Assembly (NCBI RefSeq): GCF_000001735.4
Contig: NC_003071.7
Coordinates: forward strand, 14,731,443-14,795,442
DNA length: 64,000 bases
Direction: 5' to 3'
Source: Arabidopsis thaliana
Lineage: Eukaryota; Streptophyta; Magnoliopsida; Brassicales; Brassicaceae
Positions within the stretch are counted from its first letter, which is position 1; every line of letters starts with the position of its first letter. The notes under the pieces are model-generated. The model was not told the origin of the DNA and searched no databases. It was given only the letters and a program-made list of their open reading frames with translations. The translations under genes and the position numbers were made by a program. This document shows, piece after piece, positions 54,781 to 64,000 of this stretch.

Positions 54781-57700
54781 TTGCAGGTGAAGGTGGTGTC
54801 ATGGAGTTGATGTTAATGAGTGCTTTGCCAAGTCACTTCTTCAAGATAAGAGAACTTCTATCCTTTGTTGAATCAGGCTCTGGGTGTTATTTTCTTCATT
54901 TTCTTGATATTGTTGATATTAGTACAAGAACACGCTGAATCTGACAGACATATTTTCATGGCTAGCTAGCTTCTCGCCGCTCATCATGTGTGCCCAAGTT
55001 ACACTTTATGAATCATTCTCAAAGAAAAAACCGAACTTGCTGTCTTGTATCTTAAGAGGCCGTAGAAGTTAGTATCTTTTGTGTTGATAAGCTGAATACT
55101 TTTGAGTCATATATCTATATATTAATGCCTGTTTGGAGCAGCATTGTGAGGATGCTATAGTGTTTAGCCTGCAGTTGAACTCGGATAGCTTCAGACATCT
55201 CAAAGAATTTTCGACTTATGGCATTGGCTTTGTCTCAGAATGGGTATCAATGAGTTTAGCTCCTTTGGTCGCAGAGGAAGCGGCTTTCAGGAGCACAACG
55301 GTGAATCGCCGCCTTTTCCATGGATCCCAGGTCTAATTTTTATCATTCAGAAGGACAATATGAGAAAGCGGCTGTGTATATTTTTCCCATTTATTAGAGG
55401 AAGAGGACTGTCTCAGCTCTATGGGTTCTGATGATTGAGAGTTGCAGGCGTTTCGTACAAAGCATGCAGGCAAAAGCTTTTTCAGGTTCTTTGACTGCCG
55501 GTGGAAATAAAATAAATGCAATACAGGCCTTGGTGTTTCGATGAAGGTGGTAATCAGGCTAAAGTGCTTTGCAGGACTTGTTTTTGGATTTGCCCGCTAT
55601 CAAGAAAGTTTCTTGAAATTATGTATCCAGTTGTGCCGAGGTTAAGTTGCGGTACTTTCTTATTTCAAAATTGTTGGGGAGCCTTGCTGATGTATGCAGA
55701 ATACAAAGTTCAAGTTGCTGTTGTGGATCTTTGGTCATTTGTACAGCGAGAGGTACTGTGTTAGAGCCAGTAAGTTTGGATGCTGGTGTGGCCTTTTTAA
55801 ATAGAAAAGCATGGTTAGAGCTTGCAACTTGGCTCAAGGGCATGCTATTTCTCTGGATTTGGAAACTGCCGCCCTTAAGATGTCAGCAGATTTGAACAGA
55901 ACTGAGATTCCTTCATCTGTAAGCAGCAAGGCTCTGTTATACGAGAGCTTAAAACCAAGCATCTGTAAGATTACAAAAGTCCACTCGACTTTGTCCTGCA
56001 ATGGGAAAAGGGTGGGTTTCATATGCTTTCGCAAATCTAATGAGTCCACCCTCTACTCATTCTCCTTTTCAAGCATTCTTGGTTAAGAGCTCCAACCTGG
56101 AAGGTTTCACTCTGACTGAAGATGAGGCTGAATCCGTGGAGTCTGTGGTTATGCTTCTTCAGAAGGATGATTTCAAGGATCTGAAAACGCTGGGCAAGAT
56201 GGAAACTATCATACAATTACTGCAGACCATTCCGAACCAAGAGCATTGCAGCAGCAAGTGGTGCAATAGGAGAGTAGCAATACAATGTGTAGATTTCTCT
56301 AAGCAGACTATCATTAGGTTTGGTTCCATGAGGAGTACGTAGAACATATAAAATCAGCACTCTTGACATTTCAAAGTCCTTCCTTGGCTGCTGGTCTGAG
56401 GGATGTGTGGCGTTTATTGGATAGTATTGCTGTGTCTTTGGCTTCTCAACAAAAGAAGTCATCAGTATCTTTAAAGGAAGTTTCTCCTAGTTTGTCTTGG
56501 TTATCATCCTGTAACATTCCAATGCCTGGTCTGGCGATTGAAGCATCAAGATATGGAATTTTAAGCGTATAGTACTATTGGATCTTATGAAGGAGGAGCC
56601 GAAACAGCTCCTGCACCAGGGACTTTGGTGTGTTAGAAAAAGGTTCACAACAAAGTTCCTGAGATAGTACTACTATCTTGGCTAACCCAGACAATGGAAG
56701 CCGCATTATGGTTGACAGGTATTGAAGTCACATCATATTTAGAGCAAATTGTGAAGCTGTTCTTGGTGTTCTAAGGAAACCATGGACATACTCTTCATGT
56801 TGATGGAAGTTCTTTTTGTTTATGACCCAAGGGAATTTCCATGATGTTGCTGCCATTGTTAGCTCGAGTTTGTTTTCATCAAGAGTGAAAGAAATCCGTA
56901 TTAGGTTGCAGGTAAACATTCATAACACTAAAGCAGACATAATAGAGCATAATTGTGGTTGCAGGTAATTCTCGTTGCTTATATTTTGTAACTATGTTCG
57001 TCAATCAATTATGTGCCACTTACTATAACAAAGTAAGCTTGATTTACTGGCATATGATGAAATCCAGCTCCAACACGAACCATACTGGTTTACTTCATTC
57101 TTTTCAGGAACATCATGATCTCTTACTGGCTATGTTACCAGCTGTTGTTTTTGTTGCTGAAGTTCGACTGAGTGTAGTTCCGGAGGCAACACAAGCACAT
57201 CGCAACAGTAGTTACACAGAAGTTTCCTTTCTAGAGTTAGCAACCTCAGTAAAAGCCTCTCCTCTACTCGGACGGCACTTGCTTTGCAAAGAACATTACT
57301 TCTGATCTACCAGACAATAAGCCAGCTATACAAGTCTTGGAGTTGGCTGCGCATACACTGTCTACGGATATCATGTCCTTTGCCAAAACACTGGCGGCAA
57401 ACGTTTTGCAGAAGATGTAAAAAAGGTGGATGGAGAGTATGCAGAGCTGGCTGTCTCAAATGGAACGAGGCTTGAATCAAAGACCAAGGGTGGTTTGATG
57501 AATTTTATGCAGTCTCCAGGACTTGTAGAAAGCACCAATGCTGGGTTTTTCCTGATAGATACGAGGCAACCAAAGGAGTGAATGTCCTGGACTCTAGAAA
57601 GGAAACATGGAAGGAATACACATGGATGAATTCACTCTATGATCAAATGTATATTATAGATTTTGAAAGCTTCAATGGCAAGGACCCATAGGCGGTGGTT
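54780..57700 (+). pseudogene. decayed multi-exon protein gene, family not recognised
   Basis: Stretches with coding composition lie in order on the + strand but in changing frames with stops between. Examples are GEGGVMELMLMSALPSHF (about 54,787), IGFVSEWVSMSLAPLVAEE (about 55,223), LTEDEAESVESVVMLLQKD (about 56,112), LLLAMLPAVVFVAEVR (about 57,121), PAIQVLELAAHTLSTDIMSF (about 57,331) and GLMNFMQSPGLVESTNAGFF (about 57,494). An acceptor-like TCTTTTCAG just before GAACATCATGATCTC at 57,109 suggests introns were kept, so this is a segmental copy rather than a retrocopy. The helical, Leu/Ala-rich style suggests a large HEAT-like host protein. I compared it from memory with NAP1 (the gene next to ARAD1), VIRILIZER, NUP205 and MED16 and found no good match. 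Confidence 0.6.
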
Positions 57701-57802
57701 CTCACCTCTTTCTGTTCTCAATTTTTCTTACAAATGACTAAAAGTAATGGCTAATTGCCTAAGATGTATCAACAGGTTACTTTTGAAATGTAATGGCTAA
57801 CA

Positions 57803-58033
57803 TCATTTCTTAAAAAGCTTCTCCTGCAATTTGATCCATTGTTCGTTGATCTTGACCTTACGCAGCCTCTGGTTCCTTGCTTTAGCTTCTTTAACTTCCT
57901 CGGTCCTGCCCTCAACTTCGATCTGATTTTCTTTCAACATCTGTAGTCCAGTAGTTACACCAGCACCGGCAATGACAAAGGAAATCATGAAAGAGCAGAC
58001 ACGTTTAGCAAATTCGAACTTTGCTTTATCCAT
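57803..58033 (-). CDS. small protein with one membrane helix and a charged coiled coil
   Basis: The 76-residue frame starts with the first ATG (58033-58031, MDKAKFEFAKRVCSF). A hydrophobic segment (VCSFMISFVIAGAGVTTGLQM, about residues 12-32) is followed by a highly charged Glu/Lys/Arg helix to the end (EVKEAKARNQRLRKVKIN). A clear acceptor (TTTCTCTGCAG, complement of 58058-58068) lies 24 bases before the ATG, so the leader is spliced. A TATA-like box and site II motifs lie at 59.0-59.1 kb. No family recognised. The Lys/Glu-rich single-pass layout would suit an organelle or ER membrane protein. It lies between the two DUF1640 copies on the opposite strand. Confidence 0.55.
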   Translation of the reverse strand: MDKAKFEFAKRVCSFMISFVIAGAGVTTGLQMLKENQIEVEGRTEEVKEAKARNQRLRKVKINEQWIKLQEKLFKK

Positions 58034-58130
58034 CTCAGCAACTTTCCAGGAAACAAACTGCAGAGAAACCAAATAGATTCAGTCGTCAGAAACTATAATT
58101 AACTTTTATAAAACCCAAAGATGGTCAAAA

Positions 58131-58151
58131 AGAAAGAAAGAAAGAAAGAAG
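58131..58151. repeat. AAAG microsatellite
   Basis: About five repeats of AAAG in the leader/intron region of the small minus-strand gene. Confidence 0.75.
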
Positions 58152-58186
58152 CGTTTACCCACGAAATCACGAGAAGATCAAACGTA

Positions 58187-58910
58187 CGAAATCTCTAATC
58201 TGAGATATTTCCGGGAAAAATAACAAACTGAAAGAAACACCAAATCGAGTAAGCGCATTGAAGTAGAAGAAATAAACTTAAATATCAGGCTACGAGAAAG
58301 AAGAAGAAGAAGAAGTACCAACGAGAAGCAGGATGATCTAAAAGAACTGACTTTGTTATCTTCTGGGGAAATATTAACAAAACTACAGAGGAAAAAGAAA
58401 CAAATATTAGGCTAAACAGAACAAACCTGCAGAGAAACACCAAATTGAGTACGAATATTAGGCTACAAGAAAGAACAAGAATCGTTACCAACGAGAAAGG
58501 AGGATGATTCAAATCAACGGACTTTGTTTTCTCGGAGATTTTCCGGGAAAAAGTAACTGCAAAGAGAGAAAAACAAAGAAACAAATGGTTTGAGAAATTT
58601 AGAACTAGTAGAACTCGAAGATCGTCGAAAGATAAAAAGACACCGTAATCTTGAATTGCTTGCTATACAAGAAAGTTTCACAATTACGGACGTCGTTTTT
58701 GAGAAATGAAGCGGGAAAATGCTAACAGAACTAGAGAGGAAAAAAGGATCAAATCGATTGAGAAAATTGTGGAACTACTAGAAACTCGAAGATCTTCGAA
58801 AGATAACAAGTAACGTTAACCTTGAATTGCTTGATAAAAAAGAAAGATTTACAAGTACGGACGTTCTTACTGATAAATTTTCCGGGAAAATGCTGCAGAG
58901 AAAAGGAGGA
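58187..58910 (-). repeat. repeated leader blocks upstream of the small gene
   Basis: Two pairs of diverged tandem blocks of about 170-200 bases. Pair 1: GAAACACCAAATCGAGTA at 58,234 recurs as GAAACACCAAATTGAGTA at 58,434, and ACCAACGAGAA recurs at 58,318 and 58,488. Pair 2: GAACTCGAAGATCGTCGAAA at 58,611 recurs as GAAACTCGAAGATCTTCGAA at 58,791, with TGAATTGCTTG and TACGGACGT following in both. The phrase TTTCCGGGAAAA appears in several units. On the transcribed (minus) strand some copies carry CTGCAG acceptor-like ends. Confidence 0.7.
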
Positions 58911-59010
58911 AGACGATCAGAAGATAGGAGAAGAACTGTGAGAGAGAGAGAGAGATAGAAATTCTTTAGTTGTGATTTCTCTTTTGATCAAGTTTGCAGA
59001 GCCGAAAGCT

Positions 59011-59119
59011 ACTTAAATAGAAGACACTACTGATGATCAAAAGAAAAATAAAATAAAATAAAAATAAAAATAGAAGACACTACTAACAGGCTTAGACAAA
59101 TAAAGCCCACCAAGGCCCA
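59011..59119 (-). promoter_or_regulatory. core promoter of the small minus-strand gene
   Basis: On the minus strand CTATTTAAG (complement of 59012-59020) is TATA-like. Upstream of it are two site II-type elements: AGCCCA at 59104-59109 and GGCCCA at 59114-59119 (TGGGCT and TGGGCC on the gene strand). A 16-base phrase around AATAGAAGACACTACT occurs twice (59,017 and 59,072), a local duplication. The arrangement supports a real transcript reading left into the repeated leader. Confidence 0.45.
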
Positions 59120-59248
59120 GTTCGTATCCTATTGATTCTTTCTCAAGGAATGCAAAATTTCAGAGATGATCGTAAGAAGGTGACTTACAAGTACAACCAA
59201 GAGTGAACAACGTTTCCTTCATATATCGATCACGTCAAAGGCTCTTTA

Positions 59249-60090
59249 TTATGGACGTATGATCTTGAACCTCATCAATGAGCTTGAAGTGATTCCTTCA
59301 TTGGTGCTCGCTCGTAGTTTCTCTAGGTGAATATTAACCTCTATAATACCTTTAGCCTCATCTGTTCTACCAATACAAACCAACCTTGCATACCCTACCA
59401 TTACCTTCCCCTGAAAAACCAAACTTGTCCTCAAGGTAGTCATCAACAACCATTCCACAATCGCTTATCTGCTCATCTTCAATTCCTTTTTTCACATACT
59501 CACTCCACATCTTCATTTTGTTAGTATTTTGCTTCAGCTCTTCCTCCTTATTGCTAAAACTGATCCAATCTTGGTTGTGGGAGAAAGCGAAAGTATGATC
59601 CTGCCATGTTTCTCCAAGTTTGGAGAGCCAACTATAGCCTAGAATCACATCAGCCTCAGTCTCGGTCAAATCCAATAAAAGGAAATCCTCAGTGATTTCT
59701 ACTTCTTGAACCCATAGACTGACCCCTATGCTTTCTATGCACCGCCTCTGTCCCAATAAAATCGAAACGTGGTTTGTAGCTCTCATGGGAAGTTGAAGGC
59801 CTAATGCTATCTCATTGGAGATTAAATTGTTGGTTGCTCCCGATAACTACGACGAACTTGTGCCCTGAGATAGAACTATGGAACCTTAGACCCTTACTCT
59901 TGATTTATTCTATCATTGACTGCTCCTTATCCAGTCTCATTGTATTAAGGTCCTCCTTTACACCTTTAAGCTCATTCCTAGCATCATACGTATTAGCTTG
60001 CACCATGGTAGCTCCCTTGTGTCGATTGGTAGTCATTCGGTTCGGATTAGCTCCGCTTATATAATATCGAAATTTAGATAAAATATACAT
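59249..60090 (-). mobile_element. Ty3/gypsy LTR retrotransposon fossil
   Basis: Fossil of the internal part of a Ty3/gypsy element on the minus strand. A gag-like start lies at about 59,905-60,090 and a retropepsin-like region with the family's V-I-L-G-Y-x-W-L block at about 59,367-59,786. It is heavily shortened: no reverse transcriptase, integrase or LTR was recognised on either side. It is broken in several places and looks old. Family call is by remembered motif. Confidence 0.65.
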
Positions 60091-60744
60091 ATTGGATTAG
60101 AAAGAATACGAGAAAACCGTTTACACTGTTAAACAAGAAACGCGTGAGTTTACTTCAACCCATTACAAGATACTAAAAAACACTACACCAAAGGAACACA
60201 ACTTAAGTTTGTTGGTGCCTAAAGCCCTTTCTTTACAGGACCGGGCCTGCTTGCTGAGTTACTGATACGTGAATTGTGTGTTTTACAATTTTCCCTTTTG
60301 GCAATTCTTTTGGGCTCAGTTTTGAGTTTCATTTTGGACTTACGATTGTTTTTTTTTTTTGTTTTTTTTTACTTTTTTTACTTCTTTTATTTTGTAATAG
60401 ATAAGATGACAAAAAAAAATAATTTGTGCCAAAAATACCTTCGTAATAAGGTAGAATATTTCGGTCTCACGAGCTAAGGGAGGATCAAGCTACTCCAAAT
60501 TCTATTTAAATTCTAGAATTTCAATTGTGATAAGGATTAGAAGATTTAAGAATATTTACTTATTGTTTATCTGTTTCCATTCTAATTAGGTTAAACATAA
60601 AGTTAAGTTTTATATATTGTATCGTTTCTTGAGACAAAGAACACATAATAAAGCGTTTCCCCAATCGTTTGTTAGTTTCTTCAAACATCCGTTAACAAAT
60701 AAATTGATTTCGATTGTTCACTCTTTCCAGGCGCTAGAGTCATC
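60091..60744. other. spacer before DUF1640 copy B
   Basis: AT-rich, with T-rich runs near 60,348-60,390. TTTTATATATTG at about 60,608 could serve as a TATA box for copy B. Similarity to the copy A leader begins near 60,690. The frame at 60,274-60,477 is Phe/Tyr-rich low complexity and not called. Confidence 0.4.
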
Positions 60745-61407
60745 ATGGCAATGCTTAAGCGCACGATTAGTATCGTAAGAACCGGAAGAGGTCTGAGTTA
60801 TCGTTCACTTTCTTCCGGGAACCATGTCGACAAATTAGGAATGGTTAAGGCTCTAGAGGCGATCAACGTACCCTCAACACAAGCGGAGGCATTAACCGGC
60901 GCCATCACCAGTGGCTTGGAGTCGGTGGTGGAGAAGGTGAAAGCCGACATCGCCAAATCCGAGGCAACTCTTCTTTTCCAAACTTTCGTTAATTATTAGT
61001 ACTACTACTACAGGAACATGACGGATCAATGTACTCAGTTTTCTCACTTATAAAAAATGTTAGAAGATTTGTTCTTTCCAACCTAATTAGTGTGCTTCTT
61101 TGTATTTTTGTGTAGGAATATCAATCAACTAGTGTTGCAGAAGAGGTTCGAAAAATGCGAGCCGATATTAATAAGGTGCGAGCGGATATTGCTACAATGC
61201 AAGCAGAGAAGAGGTATTAACTTGACTCGTTTTTAATTTTTGTTTTGTCCCATTAATTAAACTAAGACCTATTCACTTAAAACAGGTGTGATCATGATAT
61301 CCACGTAAACAAAGTTGAGATGGTATAGCTTTTCTCTTCCTCTAACCATTCATTTTAATTACACTCGTGATTTGAGGTTACTCCTTAAATCGGAAATCAG
61401 AAGAACT

Positions 61408-61452
<45 letters not shown>

Positions 61453-61588
61453 TTGTGTATTTCAGGGTTTTAATGAGTTGAAAGCTGAGTTCGAAACAAC
61501 AAAATATGAGGCCGTGAAGTATGCTGCATATACACTCGTCGCTGTGGCAGCAGTTGGATCTAGCATGTTGTTCGTGATGATATGGTAG
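60745..61588 (+). CDS. DUF1640 / MCUR1-like small mitochondrial protein, copy B
   Basis: Four exons matching copy A in number, phase and length: 60745-60987, 61116-61213, 61286-61322, 61466-61588, again 166 residues. The presequence and first exon are almost the same as copy A (8 base differences in 243, counted by eye). Later exons differ much more, about 24 of 123 bases in exon 4. The C-terminal helix here is a cleaner membrane span (YAAYTLVAVAAVGSSMLFVM), without the Glu seen in copy A, and so closer to the usual DUF1640 C-terminus. Intron 1 is 128 bases against 308 in copy A. Intron 3 contains a long TA repeat. All splice sites are canonical and the frame is open, so both copies look usable. 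Confidence 0.78.
61412..61449. repeat. TA dinucleotide microsatellite in intron 3 of copy B
   Basis: About 19 TA units shortly before the exon 4 acceptor (TGTATTTCAG). Absent from the same intron of copy A. Likely length-variable between accessions. Confidence 0.9.
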
Positions 61589-62550
61589 ACACGTTATCGG
61601 ATCTTTGGAAGGAATCTATAGAGTTCTGAGCGACGAAAATCCACTGAGTCAAATATATCCGCAACTAGACCGACTCGTGGACTTTTTTTGGTTTTGTTAT
61701 TTTTTCATTGACATTGGTTTTATGCTTTTGCAAAGTAACTCGTGCCTCCAGTGCCATCACCTTAGTCCAAAAGAAAGTCCACTTTTGAAAAATTAAACAT
61801 TTTCACTTCTACTTCCACTTGTTTTTTCTTAAAAAAAAATAGAATCTAAAATTACTGGTAGTGACTTGTTTTGGCATCAATACACGTCGTACTATACTCA
61901 TCCTATAACAACATTACATCACTCGTAATTGATAAACAAGTTGTTCTCCTCTCAGCTGCAAGCTGCAGATGTTGACGAGTTTCAGTAACACAACAAACAC
62001 CGTCCACTTATAGGCGCAGTTCACATGCTAATCCAATATACCAAACTTGTATAGACAATTTTGTAAGTTTCTACGTGACTGTTACATTCAGTTCACATGT
62101 TCAAAGTTACAGAGGATAAACTGTTTGCAAATCAAATTTTTTTAACTTTGTCGAATATACAGAATGAGGATGATTGACCAGTGACCAATTTCAGAAGTTT
62201 ACAAATAATATGATATTTTCTAAATATTGGCAAAATTAATTCAAGCTTTGTGTTGTGCTTCGCTTTTATGACATGTACAGTAACAGAGTAGAAAAGAATG
62301 GCAGTTGGGTCCGTATAAATTGTAACACTATCGAGAACAATAAAACTAATGGAATCTACAGAAGAAGAAGGATTTCAAATATATCTTCCTTATGAATCTG
62401 TCACCATGCATGTGCTCTCAGTTTGCTTACCGGAGAAGTAGTTATGCCACGGGAGGGGGGAATATCTGCTTGTGTAAGTCTCGGTGAACTCTCTCCTTCT
62501 CAAGCTCCTCCACAGTCCAAAAGGTCTCTCCCAAAAGACAAAGAGATTGT
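61589..62550. other. 3' flank of DUF1640 copy B and ARAD1 3' UTR
   Basis: Until about 62,060 the sequence follows the copy A flank (for example TTCATTGACATTGGTTTTAT and GGCGCAGTTCACATGC), so the duplication extends roughly 500 bases past the stop. After that comes unique sequence and, from about 62,390, probable ARAD1 3' UTR (minus strand). Confidence 0.5.
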
Positions 62551-64000
62551 TTAAATGGAAGTGATAAGACCGGTTTGGTTTGTGCATAGACATGAGCAGT
62601 TTGGTTCGGTCAAATTTCTTAGGACGAGGCGCCTGTCACGGTTACTCATTAGTTTGATGAGTGGTAACTTGTGGGAGACTTGACGCCAGATTTCCTTCAC
62701 TGCTCCATTTGGGTTGTCATAGTCAAAATACCGTCTTACCTGTATACATGGCATCATTCAGGTACGAGAATCGTCCCAAGTTATGATAAAGAGGATCAAG
62801 TTATGATAAGAAGGAGAAGGTACCGATTTCATTTCTCTCTGATACTCGAGGATCTTCTTGGTTTTTATTTTCCTCAGCATCTGAACCAGAAATCCAGGCT
62901 GCAGAGCTGCATTGGCCTCAACAAAAATGGAAAACTTTCTATAATCTATAACATCTTCGAAAGGTAACTCGATACTATCGCTAACAATCAGGGGCACACA
63001 CAAACTGACAATGGAGTCAAAGAGTCTGCAGGCGGATGGAGTGTCACCCGCAGGATTTAAACAAAACTTCGAAGTATGCATTCCTTTCGTAGCAGCTCGT
63101 CGATTCTCTCTGGACTGAGTTCCATGTTTTATTGTTACATCATCTTCCTTTTCAAGTACTTGGAACAGCAAATCACGAACTTTTCCACCCTGAACACATA
63201 CAAAACCAAAACTGTATGTATATTTGCCAATACTAATAATAATAGCATTACCACAATGGATTATATACACATTTCTGTACATTTGCCATTAATAATAGAA
63301 AGCTACAGAATTGGAACATTTTAAGCAACTTACATCTTTGCGATATCGATTTCCCATGAAGAAGAGTAATGTGTTGCGATCCTCAACTCCAATTTCTCCA
63401 TTGAAGAGATTGACTCTATGGGAGTAAGGTATTACAACATCCTTGACGAACGATCCTTGATCAGGCCTCAACCGCCCGAAATCCGAAACCAGCAGAACTG
63501 CGTTTTTGACCCGATCCAAGATCCGATACAACGCATTCGGATCGCCTGCGGGTATCACGTGATCTCTCCCAGCATTCCTCCTCCACCACTCTTGACCTTC
63601 AAGCCACTCCACCAACCCTTCCTGCATCTTCTCATCGCTGTAACCGGATCCAGCTTCAACGGGTCGACCCGCATTTACAATTAAGCTGAGTGAAGAGAAC
63701 ACAGGGACGTAGAAGAGATCAGCGTCGGCAGGATCCGAGACACGGACAATCGGAGACCCGGATCGATCAACTTCGGGTTGATTAAGATCCGAGAAAAGAT
63801 ACCACTCGTGCATATGTTGATGACCCGGATACTTAAGCGTGGTGACGTCACCGACGGGCTTCTTGATTCCGCCGCGAGCGATTGAGTGCTGCTCGATTAA
63901 ACCGTAAGTGAATCTCTTGGGGAGATTGTACATGTAAACCCTAACCCTAGGCTGAATCGGAGCACGTCCTTCATCATCATCATCTTCACGGATTAGCTGG
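62551..64000 (-). CDS. ARAD1: ARAD1, GT47 exostosin-family arabinosyltransferase (partial)
   Basis: Three exons are visible in transcript order: 64000-63334 (continues past the window edge), 63189-62824, 62739-62551 with TAA. The part seen gives the GT47/exostosin fold: [62 protein letters not shown], the highly conserved [19 protein letters not shown] and a C-terminal [19 protein letters not shown]. The N-terminal membrane anchor lies outside the window. ARAD1 is a Golgi type II membrane protein needed for arabinan side chains of pectic rhamnogalacturonan I. The 3' exon ends NQTGLITSI. Fits recalled At2g35100. Confidence 0.93.

Noticed and set aside
54780-57700. Assignment of the decayed gene to NAP1/GNARLED
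   Set aside because: The neighbour of ARAD1 in Arabidopsis is NAP1, and one piece (HLKEF ... YGIGFVSEW) faintly recalls it, but the other pieces do not match the NAP1 sequence as I remember it. Left unassigned.
62390-62550. Extra C-terminal exon for ARAD1
   Set aside because: An open stretch (FWTVEELEKERVHRDL) lies after the TAA at 62551, but the exon 62739-62551 already ends with a family-typical tail and no donor is needed before the stop, so it is treated as 3' UTR. It looks coding-like and could merit a glance.
1-64000. Operons, CRISPR arrays, bacterial attachment sites or a phage-like system
   Set aside because: Introns, PPR, CLE and ATL genes show plant nuclear DNA; no direct-repeat/spacer pattern or bacterial gene cluster is present.

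Overview
The window looks like nuclear DNA of Arabidopsis thaliana (or a very close Brassicaceae relative). Compact genes have short GT-AG introns, spacers are AT-rich, and the gene order matches what I recall of A. thaliana chromosome 2 from about At2g34925 (CLE42) to At2g35100 (ARAD1). Gene names rest on protein motifs plus that remembered order; no search was run. Several exon models built by eye give protein lengths that agree with those I remember (VSR5 618, TRXO1 194, GlcNAc1pUT2 502, AICAR transformylase/IMP cyclohydrolase 596, RAF24 1257, KUP11 792 residues).

Layout. 0-5.7 kb: a possible gene end, a decayed hAT transposase fragment, the peptide hormone gene CLE42 and a long AT-rich spacer. 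5.7-24.5 kb: a dense block with a secreted LRR protein (-), vacuolar sorting receptor VSR5 (+), a tRNA-Thr (-), cationic amino acid transporter CAT5 (-), eIF2B-epsilon (+), SETH1/PIG-C (+), a deletion-bearing tRNA-Leu relic, tandem RING-H2 genes ATL38 and ATL9 (-) and mitochondrial thioredoxin TRXO1 (+). 25.3-46.8 kb: UDP-GlcNAc pyrophosphorylase 2 (+), a PPR protein (-), urease accessory protein UreD (-), the bifunctional purine enzyme (-), a PB1/Raf-like kinase (+) with a 45-codon upstream ORF, and potassium transporter KUP11 (-). 46.8-62.5 kb: a gene-poor accessory stretch. It holds two direct copies of a small DUF1640/MCUR1-like mitochondrial gene, a decayed multi-exon gene relic between them, a small membrane/coiled-coil gene with a repeated 5' leader, and a Ty3/gypsy fossil. 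62.5-64 kb: the 3' part of ARAD1 (-), cut by the window edge.

The genes are mostly unrelated housekeeping functions, as is normal in a plant chromosome, so there is no operon-like system. The stretch most worth a second look is 52-62 kb. The duplicated DUF1640 genes differ very unevenly along their length (near-identical first exon, strongly diverged last exon), and the small gene between them has a leader built of repeated blocks. Other notable points are the 45-codon uORF and 73-residue internal repeat of the Raf-like kinase, a GC-AG intron in the purine gene, two competing donors in KUP11, and the tRNA-Leu relic that has lost the middle of the molecule.
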